Notes under the pieces: generated by a model | What the model saw: the letters and a program-made list of their open reading frames with translations, nothing else | Told to the model about the DNA's origin: nothing | Databases searched by the model: none | Source of the DNA: Lysobacterales bacterium | GTDB taxonomy: Bacteria > Pseudomonadota > Gammaproteobacteria > Xanthomonadales > SZUA-5 | Length of the DNA stretch: 64,000 nt | Assembly (NCBI GenBank): GCA_022844135.1 | Contig: JALHMG010000018.1 | Location: forward strand, 25,816 to 89,815 | Direction: 5' to 3' | Shown: one piece after another, positions 17,897 through 24,481 of the stretch | Position numbering within the stretch: the first letter of the stretch is position 1 | Layout: every line of letters begins with the position of its first letter | Program-made: the position numbers and the translations under genes

Positions 17897-20776
17897 ATGA
17901 GTCGTCGGGAACCGCATGCCGTTGAGCCGCCGCGTCTGCATCGCGCCGGCATATGGCGTGGCCATCTCCTGCGAGCGCTTGACAATGAGCGCCATTTCTC
18001 AAGCGGCGCAGCGGCCGTGATCGCGCTCGAGGCGACGGAGCTGGCGTTGCTGTTCGGCTATGGGGTCAGAGCCGACATTCCAGAGGTCAGACCACAGGAA
18101 TACAAGTTGGAGCCGGCTGCCGAGACACCAGCGGAGACAGCCGCCGCGCAGACCGTCGAGAAGCCCAAGCTGCGCGCAACGATGTATCAAGTGACCCAGG
18201 TGCCAACCAACAAGGAGTCCGCTGATTCCGCTCAGCCAGCACCGATTCCCCTGGTGAAGCTGCCGCTTGCCGATAGGAAGCTGAAACCACCTATCCAGCG
18301 CTTGTTGGTGCCCGACGCACGGCTTGCGGCTTTTGTCCGGCGCAACCTGAGGCAAGGCAAGCCGGGCAATCAGATCGATCTTCTACGCTGGATCGCTTTG
18401 GTGGCGCGTGCCGAAGTGCCAAAGCGCCTGCCAAAGCGGATGCGGAATAAGTGGGGTGCTCATTGCGCTGTGATCGTCAACAACTACGGCGATTGCGAGC
18501 CCATCCGCGAAGATCTGAATCAGCTCGTCCAGGTGGTGCAGTTGCGCTCGGGCGGCGCGACGCCGATTTATCTGCTGGATCCCGAAGGGCAACTCTGGCG
18601 TCGCAAATCAGCAAAGGCAACAGCCGGGAGCGCTTGGCGTGAATGCGCGCCAGACACGCCGCTGCAGCATCGCCATTGGCTTTGGGCAGGCGCCGATCCA
18701 TGGCATGAGCCGCTTTCGAACTGGCGCGATGCACTTGCAGCCAAAGCGCGCGGCGCTGGCGTGACCTGGCTAACGCTGGCTGCCGCAGACAGCGCAGCGC
18801 TGCCTGGCGCGAAGCGCGTCACGTGGGAGTTCGCCGCAGCGTTGCGCGTGCAGCGCGGACCAGCGGCCGCTGTCAAAGTGGAGCAGGTTGAGCGCCTGCT
18901 GACGGCCATGGCTTTCGCTATCCGGATCGAACCGGCGTTGTTGCGAGAGCTGCGGCTGCTATTGCGTTTGTCTGTGGCGACCGAGCTGGCAGCTTGGCAG
19001 CACCCCGACTCACAGTCTTGCCCGATCGCTTGCTGGCTAAGGCAGGACGCGATAGCGGCCAGGCGTGCCGCCGCGCTGCAACTTCCGGAGTCTCTGCGCA
19101 CGGAAATCGCTCGCACGGTAGCCGGGCAGCACCACGCGCTATCGCCGCTGATACAGGCTGAAGAATCGGCTTTGGCCTCCGTATTGGCGCCCGGCGCGTG
19201 CATCGATCGCGACGGACAATTGTGGGCGAATATCGTGGCAACCTTGCGTGCCAACAACGCCCAAGCAGAAGACTGCGCCCGTTATGTGCGGCGCATCCGC
19301 GCGCGCGCGCACCCAGAGTTCTGGCGGCAAAACGAAGCGATTGCCGAGGCGTGGCTGTTGAGCGAGCGAGATAGTCTGCAAGAGGGCGGCGAGCTGCCGG
19401 AGGGCATTTCGGGCGAGTTGGCGGCGCGTGTGTTGGCTGAAGACAGCGCCCACGCGCTGCGAAGCGACTGGAGCCTGGTTCAAAACCGGGAGAGGCTGCA
19501 GTTAGTGCCTGGCGTGATCCGCCACAGGTTGGCGCGGCTGACGGTGGCTGGCAGTGGGATACAAATCGGACAAAACGGTTCTCTGCGGCGTGTTGCGCTG
19601 TCGCAAGGTGCCGGTCTGGGCGAGGCACAACTTGCGCCGATCATGCTCTGGCACGCAGACGAACGTATTGAGATTCTGCATGTCGACCGCCCCGCCTGGG
19701 CTCAGGAATTCGGCCGCGACCGCGCGGGTGTTTACGCACTCACGCCAGCGTTCGCCGGTACGCAGGCGAAGTTCCACCTATTGCCACCCGAGCAAGCCTG
19801 CACCGAAAGTCCGTTTCTGCGTGCAGATGAGGATCAACGCTGCATTGAATTTGTCCGTGGAAAGGTGCTGTGCCGGTTGGGTTTCGACCTGGCTTTCGGC
19901 GCCTTTGCTGAGCTGCAAATTGGCAAGGCCGTTCAGCGCTTTCGCTGGGTCTCGCCCGGCAAGTTTTGGATGGGCTCGCCGGACAACGAGCCTGAGCGCG
20001 ACAGCGATGAGGGCCCGCGTCACGTTGTGCGAATCAGCCAAGGCTTTTGGCTGGCCGATACCGCATGCACCCAAGCGTTGTGGCGGGCGGTGATGGACCA
20101 GAACCCCAGCCATTTCGAGGGCGATGAGCTGCGGCCCGTGGATAGTGTCAGTTGGCTGGACGCTCAAAAGATGTTCAAGCAGATGGCGGAACTGGGTTTA
20201 CCGGGTGCGGATTTGCCCACGGAGGCGCAGTGGGAATACGCGTGCCGTTCGGGCACGCAGACGCCGTTTCATTTTGGCGCGCAGATTGATCCCGGCAAGG
20301 CGAATTACGACGGCAATTTTCCCTATGCCGGCGGTGAAAAGGGCGAATATCGCGAGTGCACCGTGGCGGTGAAAGCGCTGCCAGCAAACGACTGGGGGCT
20401 GTTTCAGATGCATGGCAATGTGTGGGAGTGGTGCAAAGACGGCTTGCGCGATTACGTGGCGCATGGCGAAGCCGTGTCGGACCCGGAGGGGCCGCAAGGC
20501 AAGGATGCGCAGCGTGCGCTGCGCGGCGGCTCTTGGCTCAGCGACGCCGGGGACTTGCGCGCCGCCTATCGCAGCGCGTACTTGCCCGAGGGCCGGAGCG
20601 GCTACTGGGGCTTGCGTCTTGTCCTGAGGTCCACGAGCCCAGACCAGACCAGCGTGGCGGCGGAGCCGCCATTGAAGGCGCCTGCGGAGCAGGCGGCTGG
20701 GCTTGGCGCCGCTGGAGGCGGCGTCGGCCCGGCGGGACGCCGGGCCGGCAACAAGTCTGAAGGTGAGCATTCATGA
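17897..20776 (+). CDS. MoxR-associated protein with C-terminal hypervariable SUMF1 (DGR target-like)
   Basis: This is a 959-residue protein. Residues 1-90 are an uncharacterised start, about 90-145 an Ala/Pro/Lys linker. Residues about 150-330 contain an alpha/beta segment (CAVIVNNYGDCEPIRED, PIYLLDPEGQLWR) that may be a degenerate vWA-like domain lacking DxSxS, as in MoxR-linked SAV2336-type proteins; about 330-670 is mostly helical. A SUMF1/C-type-lectin module fills about 675-915 (FWMGSPDNEPERDSDEGPR, LPTEAQWEYACRSGT, MHGNVWEWCKDG, ALRGGSW). Residues 881-903 form the variable core that differs from the neighbouring paralogue in the manner of a DGR variable repeat. The Ala/Gly tail is encoded by a hairpin array. 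Its stop overlaps the ATG of a truncated accessory gene. The long N-terminus is functionally unassigned. Confidence 0.82.
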   Translation: MSRREPHAVEPPRLHRAGIWRGHLLRALDNERHFSSGAAAVIALEATELALLFGYGVRADIPEVRPQEYKLEPAAETPAETAAAQTVEKPKLRATMYQVTQVPTNKESADSAQPAPIPLVKLPLADRKLKPPIQRLLVPDARLAAFVRRNLRQGKPGNQIDLLRWIALVARAEVPKRLPKRMRNKWGAHCAVIVNNYGDCEPIREDLNQLVQVVQLRSGGATPIYLLDPEGQLWRRKSAKATAGSAWRECAPDTPLQHRHWLWAGADPWHEPLSNWRDALAAKARGAGVTWLTLAAADSAALPGAKRVTWEFAAALRVQRGPAAAVKVEQVERLLTAMAFAIRIEPALLRELRLLLRLSVATELAAWQHPDSQSCPIACWLRQDAIAARRAAALQLPESLRTEIARTVAGQHHALSPLIQAEESALASVLAPGACIDRDGQLWANIVATLRANNAQAEDCARYVRRIRARAHPEFWRQNEAIAEAWLLSERDSLQEGGELPEGISGELAARVLAEDSAHALRSDWSLVQNRERLQLVPGVIRHRLARLTVAGSGIQIGQNGSLRRVALSQGAGLGEAQLAPIMLWHADERIEILHVDRPAWAQEFGRDRAGVYALTPAFAGTQAKFHLLPPEQACTESPFLRADEDQRCIEFVRGKVLCRLGFDLAFGAFAELQIGKAVQRFRWVSPGKFWMGSPDNEPERDSDEGPRHVVRISQGFWLADTACTQALWRAVMDQNPSHFEGDELRPVDSVSWLDAQKMFKQMAELGLPGADLPTEAQWEYACRSGTQTPFHFGAQIDPGKANYDGNFPYAGGEKGEYRECTVAVKALPANDWGLFQMHGNVWEWCKDGLRDYVAHGEAVSDPEGPQGKDAQRALRGGSWLSDAGDLRAAYRSAYLPEGRSGYWGLRLVLRSTSPDQTSVAAEPPLKAPAEQAAGLGAAGGGVGPAGRRAGNKSEGEHS
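20040..20700 (+). repeat. Direct repeat copy 1 (SUMF1 3' half)
   Basis: About 660 bases covering the SUMF1 module and beginning of the tail recur at about 21300-21965. By eye the copies are over 90 percent identical outside the variable core, with scattered, partly synonymous differences upstream and a 71-base block without any difference immediately after the core. This points to a gene or cassette duplication, probably with later gene conversion. Boundaries are approximate. Confidence 0.85.
20537..20605 (+). repeat. Candidate DGR variable repeat core, copy 1
   Basis: This 23-codon core of the first SUMF1 module aligns without gaps to 21800-21868. Twelve codons differ by 17 substitutions, all in codon positions 1 or 2 and none in position 3. 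Ten of the twelve differing codons end in C in both copies (for example CTC/GGC, GAC/TAC, GAC/TTC, AGC/GTC, GGC/AAC), as expected if each came from AAC in a template repeat. The 3' flank is identical for 71 bases, as expected for an initiation-of-mutagenic-homology zone. Confidence 0.8.
20656..20743 (+). repeat. Array of four GGA-loop hairpins, copy 1
   Basis: Four short inverted repeats follow each other: 20656-20670 (6-base stem, GGA loop), 20679-20695 (7-base stem, GGA loop), 20708-20722 (5-base stem around TGGAG), and 20729-20743 (6-base stem, GGA loop). They lie in the coding region just after the conserved block behind the variable core and encode the Ala/Gly/Pro tail. DGRs are known to use hairpins just downstream of the variable repeat for retrohoming, so a recombination role is possible; a stem-loop repeat family is the alternative. 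Confidence 0.7.
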
Positions 20777-20961
20777 GCCTGCATTTTTTTGCCGTTCCTG
20801 CTTTGGATGGCGGCAGCGCAGAAGAGGCGCTGAATCGCTGGTTGTTCGCGCAACGCGTCGTCCAGATCGAGCGCCAGTTTGTCGCCGATGAGACACGCTC
20901 GTTTTGGGCGATGTGTGCCACCGTGATTTCAGGCGCTGGCCGGAAAGCGCGGGCGCCATGA
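20773..20961 (+). pseudogene. Truncated DGR-type accessory gene (HRDC-like N-terminus), copy 1
   Basis: This 62-codon frame starts with ATG overlapping the SUMF1 gene's TGA. Its first 50 residues (SLHFFAVPALDGGSAEEAL, then VVQIERQFVADETRSFWAMC) resemble the N-terminus of the HRDC-domain accessory proteins that sit next to DGR targets, normally over 100 residues long. The frame stops where a twin-hairpin repeat (20951-21012) begins, so the gene looks broken by that insertion and has lost its HRDC part. A shorter remnant of the same gene follows the second SUMF1 gene. Assignment to the HRDC family is from memory of the N-terminal motif and needs a profile search. Confidence 0.55.
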
Positions 20962-21012
20962 ATGGCGCCCCTACGGTTGCAAGGTCTCGTAGGGGCGCGA
21001 TTCATCGCGCCC
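20951..21012. repeat. Twin-hairpin (BIME-like) element
   Basis: Two 20-base hairpins flank a 22-base spacer. The first (20951-20970) has a 9-base stem GGGCGCCAT with loop GA; the second (20993-21012) has a 9-base stem GGGCGCGAT with loop TC. The spacer begins CTAC and ends GTAG. The element interrupts the accessory gene remnant. A near copy of the second hairpin occurs at 59869-59887, so this is a dispersed repeat of the genome. Confidence 0.75.
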
Positions 21013-21085
21013 GGTGCGAGACCACGTCTTATGCCCAGTTGCCGAATGTTTCGTGCCGATTCGGTGGCACAACGTTGGGTCGACA

Positions 21086-22033
21086 ATGCCCGAGCCGCTA
21101 ATGGATCGTTACCCCGAACCCTTTCCACCGCCGTGGGCCGACGCCTGGGGCGATGATCAATATGGGCTTTGGGCCGAATTCGAGATCAATGAGGTGCGGC
21201 AGCGCATGCGCTGGATTGAGCCGGGTGAGTTTTGGATGGGCTCGCCAGACGATGAGGCCGAGCGCATCTCCGCGCGCGAGGGTCCGCGTCATTGGGTGCA
21301 GATCAGCCAAGGCTTTTGGCTGGCCGACACTGCGTGCACCCAAGCTTTGTGGCGGGCGGTGATGGACCAGAACCCCAGCCATTTCGAGGGCGATGAGCTA
21401 CGGCCCGTGGATAGTGTCAGTTGGCTGGACGCTCAAAAGATGTTCAAGCAGATGGCGGAACTGGGTTTACCGGGTGCGGATTTGCCCACGGAGGCACAGT
21501 GGGAATACGCGTGCCGTGCGGGCACGCAGACGCCGTTTCATTTTGGCGCGCAGATTGATCCCGGCAAGGTGAATTACGACGGCAATTTTCCCTATGCCGG
21601 CGGTGAAAAGGGCGAGTTTCGCGGCCGCACGGTGCCGGTGAAATCGCTGCCCGCGAACGACTGGGGCCTGTATCAAATGCATGGCAATGTTTGGGAGTGG
21701 TGCAAGGATGGTTTGCGCGATTACGCCCAGCGTGCGGTGACGGACCCGGAGGGGCCGCAAGGCAAGGATACGCAGCGTGCGCTGCGCGGCGGCTCTTGGG
21801 GCGGCTACGCCAGGTTCTTGCGCGCCGCCTATCGCGGCGCGGGCTCGCCCGAGCGCCGGGTCAACTTCTGGGGCTTGCGTCTTGTCCTGAGGTCCACGAG
21901 CCCAGACCAGACCAGCGTGGCGGCGGAGCCGCCATTGAAGACGCCTGCGGAGCAGGCGCTTGAGGCTGGCGCCGCCGGAGGCGGCGTTGTACCGGCGGGA
22001 CGCCCGGCCGGCAAGAAGCCGGGCGGGCGTTGA
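21086..22033 (+). CDS. Free-standing hypervariable SUMF1 protein (DGR target-like)
   Basis: This is a 315-residue protein made almost entirely of a SUMF1/C-type-lectin module. It begins MPEPLMDRYPEPFPPPWADAWG, then RWIEPGEFWMGSPDDEAE, LPTEAQWEYACRAGT, MHGNVWEWCKDG and ALRGGSW. Residues 239-261 are the variable core. It lacks the long N-terminal part of its upstream paralogue and has no signal peptide. No catalytic role is inferred; the fold in DGR targets is a ligand-binding scaffold that displays variable residues. The start is uncertain: ATG 21086 or 21101, both with weak ribosome-binding sites; a longer frame from 21014 runs into repeat DNA. A 37-codon remnant of the accessory gene overlaps its stop. 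Confidence 0.82.
   Translation: MPEPLMDRYPEPFPPPWADAWGDDQYGLWAEFEINEVRQRMRWIEPGEFWMGSPDDEAERISAREGPRHWVQISQGFWLADTACTQALWRAVMDQNPSHFEGDELRPVDSVSWLDAQKMFKQMAELGLPGADLPTEAQWEYACRAGTQTPFHFGAQIDPGKVNYDGNFPYAGGEKGEFRGRTVPVKSLPANDWGLYQMHGNVWEWCKDGLRDYAQRAVTDPEGPQGKDTQRALRGGSWGGYARFLRAAYRGAGSPERRVNFWGLRLVLRSTSPDQTSVAAEPPLKTPAEQALEAGAAGGGVVPAGRPAGKKPGGR
21300..21965 (+). repeat. Direct repeat copy 2 (SUMF1 3' half)
   Basis: This is the second copy of the repeat at about 20040-20700, carrying the second variable core. The order variable core, identical block, hairpin array and accessory-gene remnant is the same in both copies, so the duplicated unit included more than the SUMF1 module. Boundaries are approximate. 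Confidence 0.85.
21800..21868 (+). repeat. Candidate DGR variable repeat core, copy 2
   Basis: This is the partner of 20537-20605. Variable codons here are GGC, GGC, TAC, AGG, TTC, GGC, GGC, TCG, CGC, GTC, AAC and TTC, separated by invariant codons for Ala, Leu, Arg, Tyr, Pro and Glu. The unmutated AAC codon at 21863-21865 fits a template codon. The predicted template would carry A at every position that differs between the copies. TR itself is not in the window. Confidence 0.8.
21919..22004 (+). repeat. Array of four GGA-loop hairpins, copy 2
   Basis: The arrangement mirrors 20656-20743. Hairpins lie at 21919-21933, 21942-21958, 21971-21985 and about 21994-22004. In this copy the third hairpin is a perfect 6-base stem with a GGA loop while the fourth has decayed to four pairs; in copy 1 the third is the imperfect one. 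Keeping the GGA loops while stem bases change suggests the structure rather than the peptide is conserved. Confidence 0.65.
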
Positions 22034-22143
22034 TCAGCTTGCATTTGCGTGCCATCCCGGCACTCGATGGCAGCGCTGCATCGGATGTGCTGAATCGTCG
22101 CCAAGTCACGGCTTGTTGGCGAATCGAGGCGCGGGCAAACTAA
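22030..22143 (+). pseudogene. Remnant of DGR-type accessory gene, copy 2
   Basis: A 37-codon frame from a TTG overlapping the preceding TGA reads ISLHLRAIPALDGSAASDV and then LNRR, matching the first 24 residues of the copy 1 remnant (SLHFFAVPALDGGSAEEAL). Similarity ends after LNRR and the frame stops at 22143. It is too short to function and marks the point where a longer accessory gene was deleted. Confidence 0.55.
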
Positions 22144-22176
22144 CTTTTCTAAACTAAGTCCGTAGAGATGATCGCC

Positions 22177-22389
22177 ATGGACGTGATCAATATCCACGAC
22201 GCCAAAACGCAGCTTTCGAAGTTGGTGGAGCTGGCCGCCACTGTGCGGGAGTTCATCATCGCCAAAGCGGGTAAACCGATGGTGCGAGTGGTGCCGTACC
22301 ACATTGAGGCGTTGCATCATTTGGGCGGCTTAAAGGGGCAGGCCGTCTTGGATTTGGACCTCAAGGCGGACTTTAGCGACGAGATTTAA
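22177..22389 (+). CDS. Orphan Phd/YefM-type antitoxin
   Basis: This 70-residue protein has the Phd/YefM pattern MDVINIHDAKTQLSKLVE followed by IIAKAGKPMVRVVPY and a short acidic tail ending LKADFSDEI. Antitoxins of this class bind their own promoter and neutralise a partner toxin, often a VapC-type PIN RNase, encoded immediately downstream. Here no toxin frame follows: 61 bases later the convergent glycosyltransferase ends. It may be a solitary remnant or could work on a toxin elsewhere. ATG 22168, three codons earlier, is an alternative start. Confidence 0.75.
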   Translation: MDVINIHDAKTQLSKLVELAATVREFIIAKAGKPMVRVVPYHIEALHHLGGLKGQAVLDLDLKADFSDEI

Positions 22390-22450
22390 GCGATGTTTTC
22401 AGGATCAGGCCGCGAAGCGACCTAGGACTAATTCCCGCGAATGTCTTGCC

Positions 22451-23614
22451 TCAGCGCAAATGCTCCTGAAGCCGCTCGGCGACGGTTGACCAATCGAACT
22501 GCGGGTCTCGCACGTGCGCCAATGCAGCGGCGCTGGCGGTGGTCCAATGCGGCTCGTGGTGCAGTTGCGTGAGCGCGGTAGCGATGTCGTTGGGCTGCAC
22601 CTCCACCATCCGCAGCGGCGAGATTGGTGTGCGTATGGGTCTTGCTGGCAGGCAATGCGCGTTCGTGCCCCACAGCTCGATCAGCGCGGCCTGTCCCGGC
22701 ACGATTTGCGGCGCGCCGGTGGCGGCGTGTTCGAAGCTCACCAGGCCAAAACCTTCACCGTGCGCGGTGTTAATGCCAACACTGCACGCGTTGTAGAGCG
22801 CGTTGAGATCGATGTCGCTGAGTGGCCCTGGGGTTTTCGGCCAGAACAGTACGCGATTTTGAATGCCGAGCGCGGCGGCCTGCTGGCGCAATGCATCGAT
22901 GGCCGGTGTGTGTTCGATCGCGTGATGCAGGCACAGGTACGCGTCTGCGTGTGCCCTGGCAAAAGGCGCGAAACCGGCCAAGGTGAGATCGATGCGTTTG
23001 CGCGGATCGGGACGGGCGGCGTTGAGGATTACGAAGGCCGGTGCGTCGAGGCCAAATAGCGTTTGTGCCTGGCGTTTCTTCTCCTCAAGCGTGAGCGCGG
23101 TTGGTCGAAATCTCGAGCGATCGACGCCGTGCCCCGCAACGGCCACGGGCAGATCAAGATGCGCCTCGCGCGCAACCGCGCGCACGTTGTCGGCGGCCGA
23201 TTCGGTGTACGTGACCAGCGTGCTGAACGCGACCAGCGCTTCGATCCAGCGCGGGTCGTCGAGGATGCCGTCGATGGGCGCATAACCCACCATCGGCACC
23301 GCGCCGCGCAGCGGGCCGAGCGTGTGCGTGTAGTGTTTGAGATACCAAAGATCGTTGAGCGCGAGCACCGCATCAGGCGCGAGTTCCTCCCAGGCAGCGG
23401 CGGCAGCATAAGCGCCAACCAGATCGCCACCGCGAAGGTTCGTAGGCAGAACTTTGACGCCCGGCATGGGTTCGAAGACATCGCCCTTGAAGCCGACGCC
23501 GTACCACGTGATGCGGAATTCTTGCGCCAGATATGGCAGCAGCGATTCCAGCACGCGCGTAAAGCCCGTGCCGGGTTTGTACCAGCCAAGCAGCAGCAGG
23601 TGGCGTTTCGTCAC
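22451..23614 (-). CDS. GT4-type glycosyltransferase
   Basis: This is a 387-residue GT-B fold glycosyltransferase. The N-terminal strand RHLLLLGWYKPGTGF with a Gly-rich turn fits the acceptor domain; the donor domain contains ILNAARPDPRKRIDL, then a D/E-rich stretch and the EX7E motif EGFGLVSFEHAATG near residue 310. It should act in the cytoplasm on a cell-surface sugar, sugar unknown. I chose the GTG at 23614 because the family core begins there; the 30 upstream codons to 23704 look random. It stands alone, convergent with the antitoxin and separated from the next leftward gene by a dispersed inverted repeat. Confidence 0.82.
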   Translation of the reverse strand: MTKRHLLLLGWYKPGTGFTRVLESLLPYLAQEFRITWYGVGFKGDVFEPMPGVKVLPTNLRGGDLVGAYAAAAAWEELAPDAVLALNDLWYLKHYTHTLGPLRGAVPMVGYAPIDGILDDPRWIEALVAFSTLVTYTESAADNVRAVAREAHLDLPVAVAGHGVDRSRFRPTALTLEEKKRQAQTLFGLDAPAFVILNAARPDPRKRIDLTLAGFAPFARAHADAYLCLHHAIEHTPAIDALRQQAAALGIQNRVLFWPKTPGPLSDIDLNALYNACSVGINTAHGEGFGLVSFEHAATGAPQIVPGQAALIELWGTNAHCLPARPIRTPISPLRMVEVQPNDIATALTQLHHEPHWTTASAAALAHVRDPQFDWSTVAERLQEHLR

Positions 23615-23699
23615 GCTATCGAGTCTTCGGGTATGGGTTGTTGCCCTGAAAGGGAGGCAGCTCGGTTTGATGCAACGATCCCGGTCCGCCACTTTCGCG

Positions 23700-23786
23700 T
23701 TCACACGAAGACCGAAACCACGAAGAGGTCAGGATTCCCTTATGCGAGGAGACTTCGTGTCTTGATGTCTTCGCGGCTTCGTGTGG
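23700..23786. repeat. Dispersed ACACGAAG inverted repeat, copy 1
   Basis: The left arm (TTCACACGAAGACCGAAACC) and right arm (reverse complement containing CTTCGTGTCTTG and GGCTTCGTGTG) form an imperfect inverted repeat built from CACGAAG motifs. A tighter version is at 51881-51941. Both are intergenic. This looks like a non-autonomous dispersed repeat of the genome. Confidence 0.55.
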
Positions 23787-23803
23787 GCTGGCTTCGGGCA
23801 CAG

Positions 23804-23825
23804 CCAGCGCCGCAAGCGGCGCTGG
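23804..23825 (-). terminator. Possible hairpin terminator after 23840-24376 gene
   Basis: A perfect 10-base stem (CCAGCGCCGC and GCGGCGCTGG) with loop AA begins 15 bases after the stop of the leftward gene at 23840. There is no T-run on the transcript side, so it could be a rho-dependent transcript end or a repeat. Confidence 0.4.
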
Positions 23826-23839
23826 CGGCGCGCTGCGCA

Positions 23840-24376
23840 TCAGCTCCCCAACTGCACCGGCGTGTAAATCACGCCACCGTTGGGCTGTTTTACCGGATCG
23901 AGCAGCAGGGTTTGGATGCACTGGATGCCGGTGTCGCTGCTGGCGTCCATCGCTTCGAAACCAGGATTGCTGTCGCCATAGGTGGTGACGAAGGAATACG
24001 CGAAACCGCCCAGGGTGCCGCAACCGAACTGATTACCCAACTGCTCGATGGCGAGCAAGCCAACACCTGCCCCGTTTTCCTGCAGGAAGCTCGTCAGCGA
24101 GCCCTGTGGTTGATTGTCGAAGGTGACGCCAAGCGTGGTCACAATCAAGATGTCGCCGGGGCTTGCCGCCAGGGCTGGCGCCTGGTTGCCAGAAGCCTGA
24201 AACACATTAGCGACTACTTTGAGCGTTGCCGAGTCGAGCACCAGAAACCAATAGCCTTGCAGGCCTGGGTTCGTCGTCTGTTGGTTATAAGTGTTGGTTC
24301 CCACCGCGATGTTCGAAAACGGATAGCTGGACGTGGGCATGTATGAAAACAGCGAAAGCGGTACAGGTGAGGCCAT
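23840..24376 (-). CDS. Unknown protein, paralogue of the 24482-25012 gene
   Basis: This is a 178-residue protein without signal peptide or membrane segment. It shares with its right-hand neighbour the core GYWFLVLDSATLKVV, PGDILIVTTLGVTFDNQPQG, LLAIEQLGNQFGCGTLGGFAY and KQPNGGVIYTPVQL. The alternation of beta strands with a LVLD start and an IVTT-type strand is reminiscent of the ILEI/FAM3-type lectin-like domain, but that is a guess. The ATG at 24376 has GGAG eight bases upstream. The product may be part of the surface cluster that follows on the same strand. Function unknown. Confidence 0.7.
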   Translation of the reverse strand: MASPVPLSLFSYMPTSSYPFSNIAVGTNTYNQQTTNPGLQGYWFLVLDSATLKVVANVFQASGNQAPALAASPGDILIVTTLGVTFDNQPQGSLTSFLQENGAGVGLLAIEQLGNQFGCGTLGGFAYSFVTTYGDSNPGFEAMDASSDTGIQCIQTLLLDPVKQPNGGVIYTPVQLGS

Positions 24377-24481
24377 TGCAGTTCTCCAAGGTTGGTCAAA
24401 GCTGTGGCGCTGCAATCAACGGTATGGACGCGCTCTGCGCGCCCGGCACCGCAACGGATGCGGGATCTGCTGATCCGGTCG

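Noticed and set aside
20962..21156. Short plus-strand frame beginning with MAPLRLQGLVG between the SUMF1 genes.
   Set aside because: It runs through the twin-hairpin repeat and has no ribosome-binding site or similarity.
19940..22033. The two SUMF1 modules as sulfatase-activating formylglycine-generating enzymes.
   Set aside because: No sulfatase is present, and the variable core pattern fits a display scaffold better than a catalytic site.
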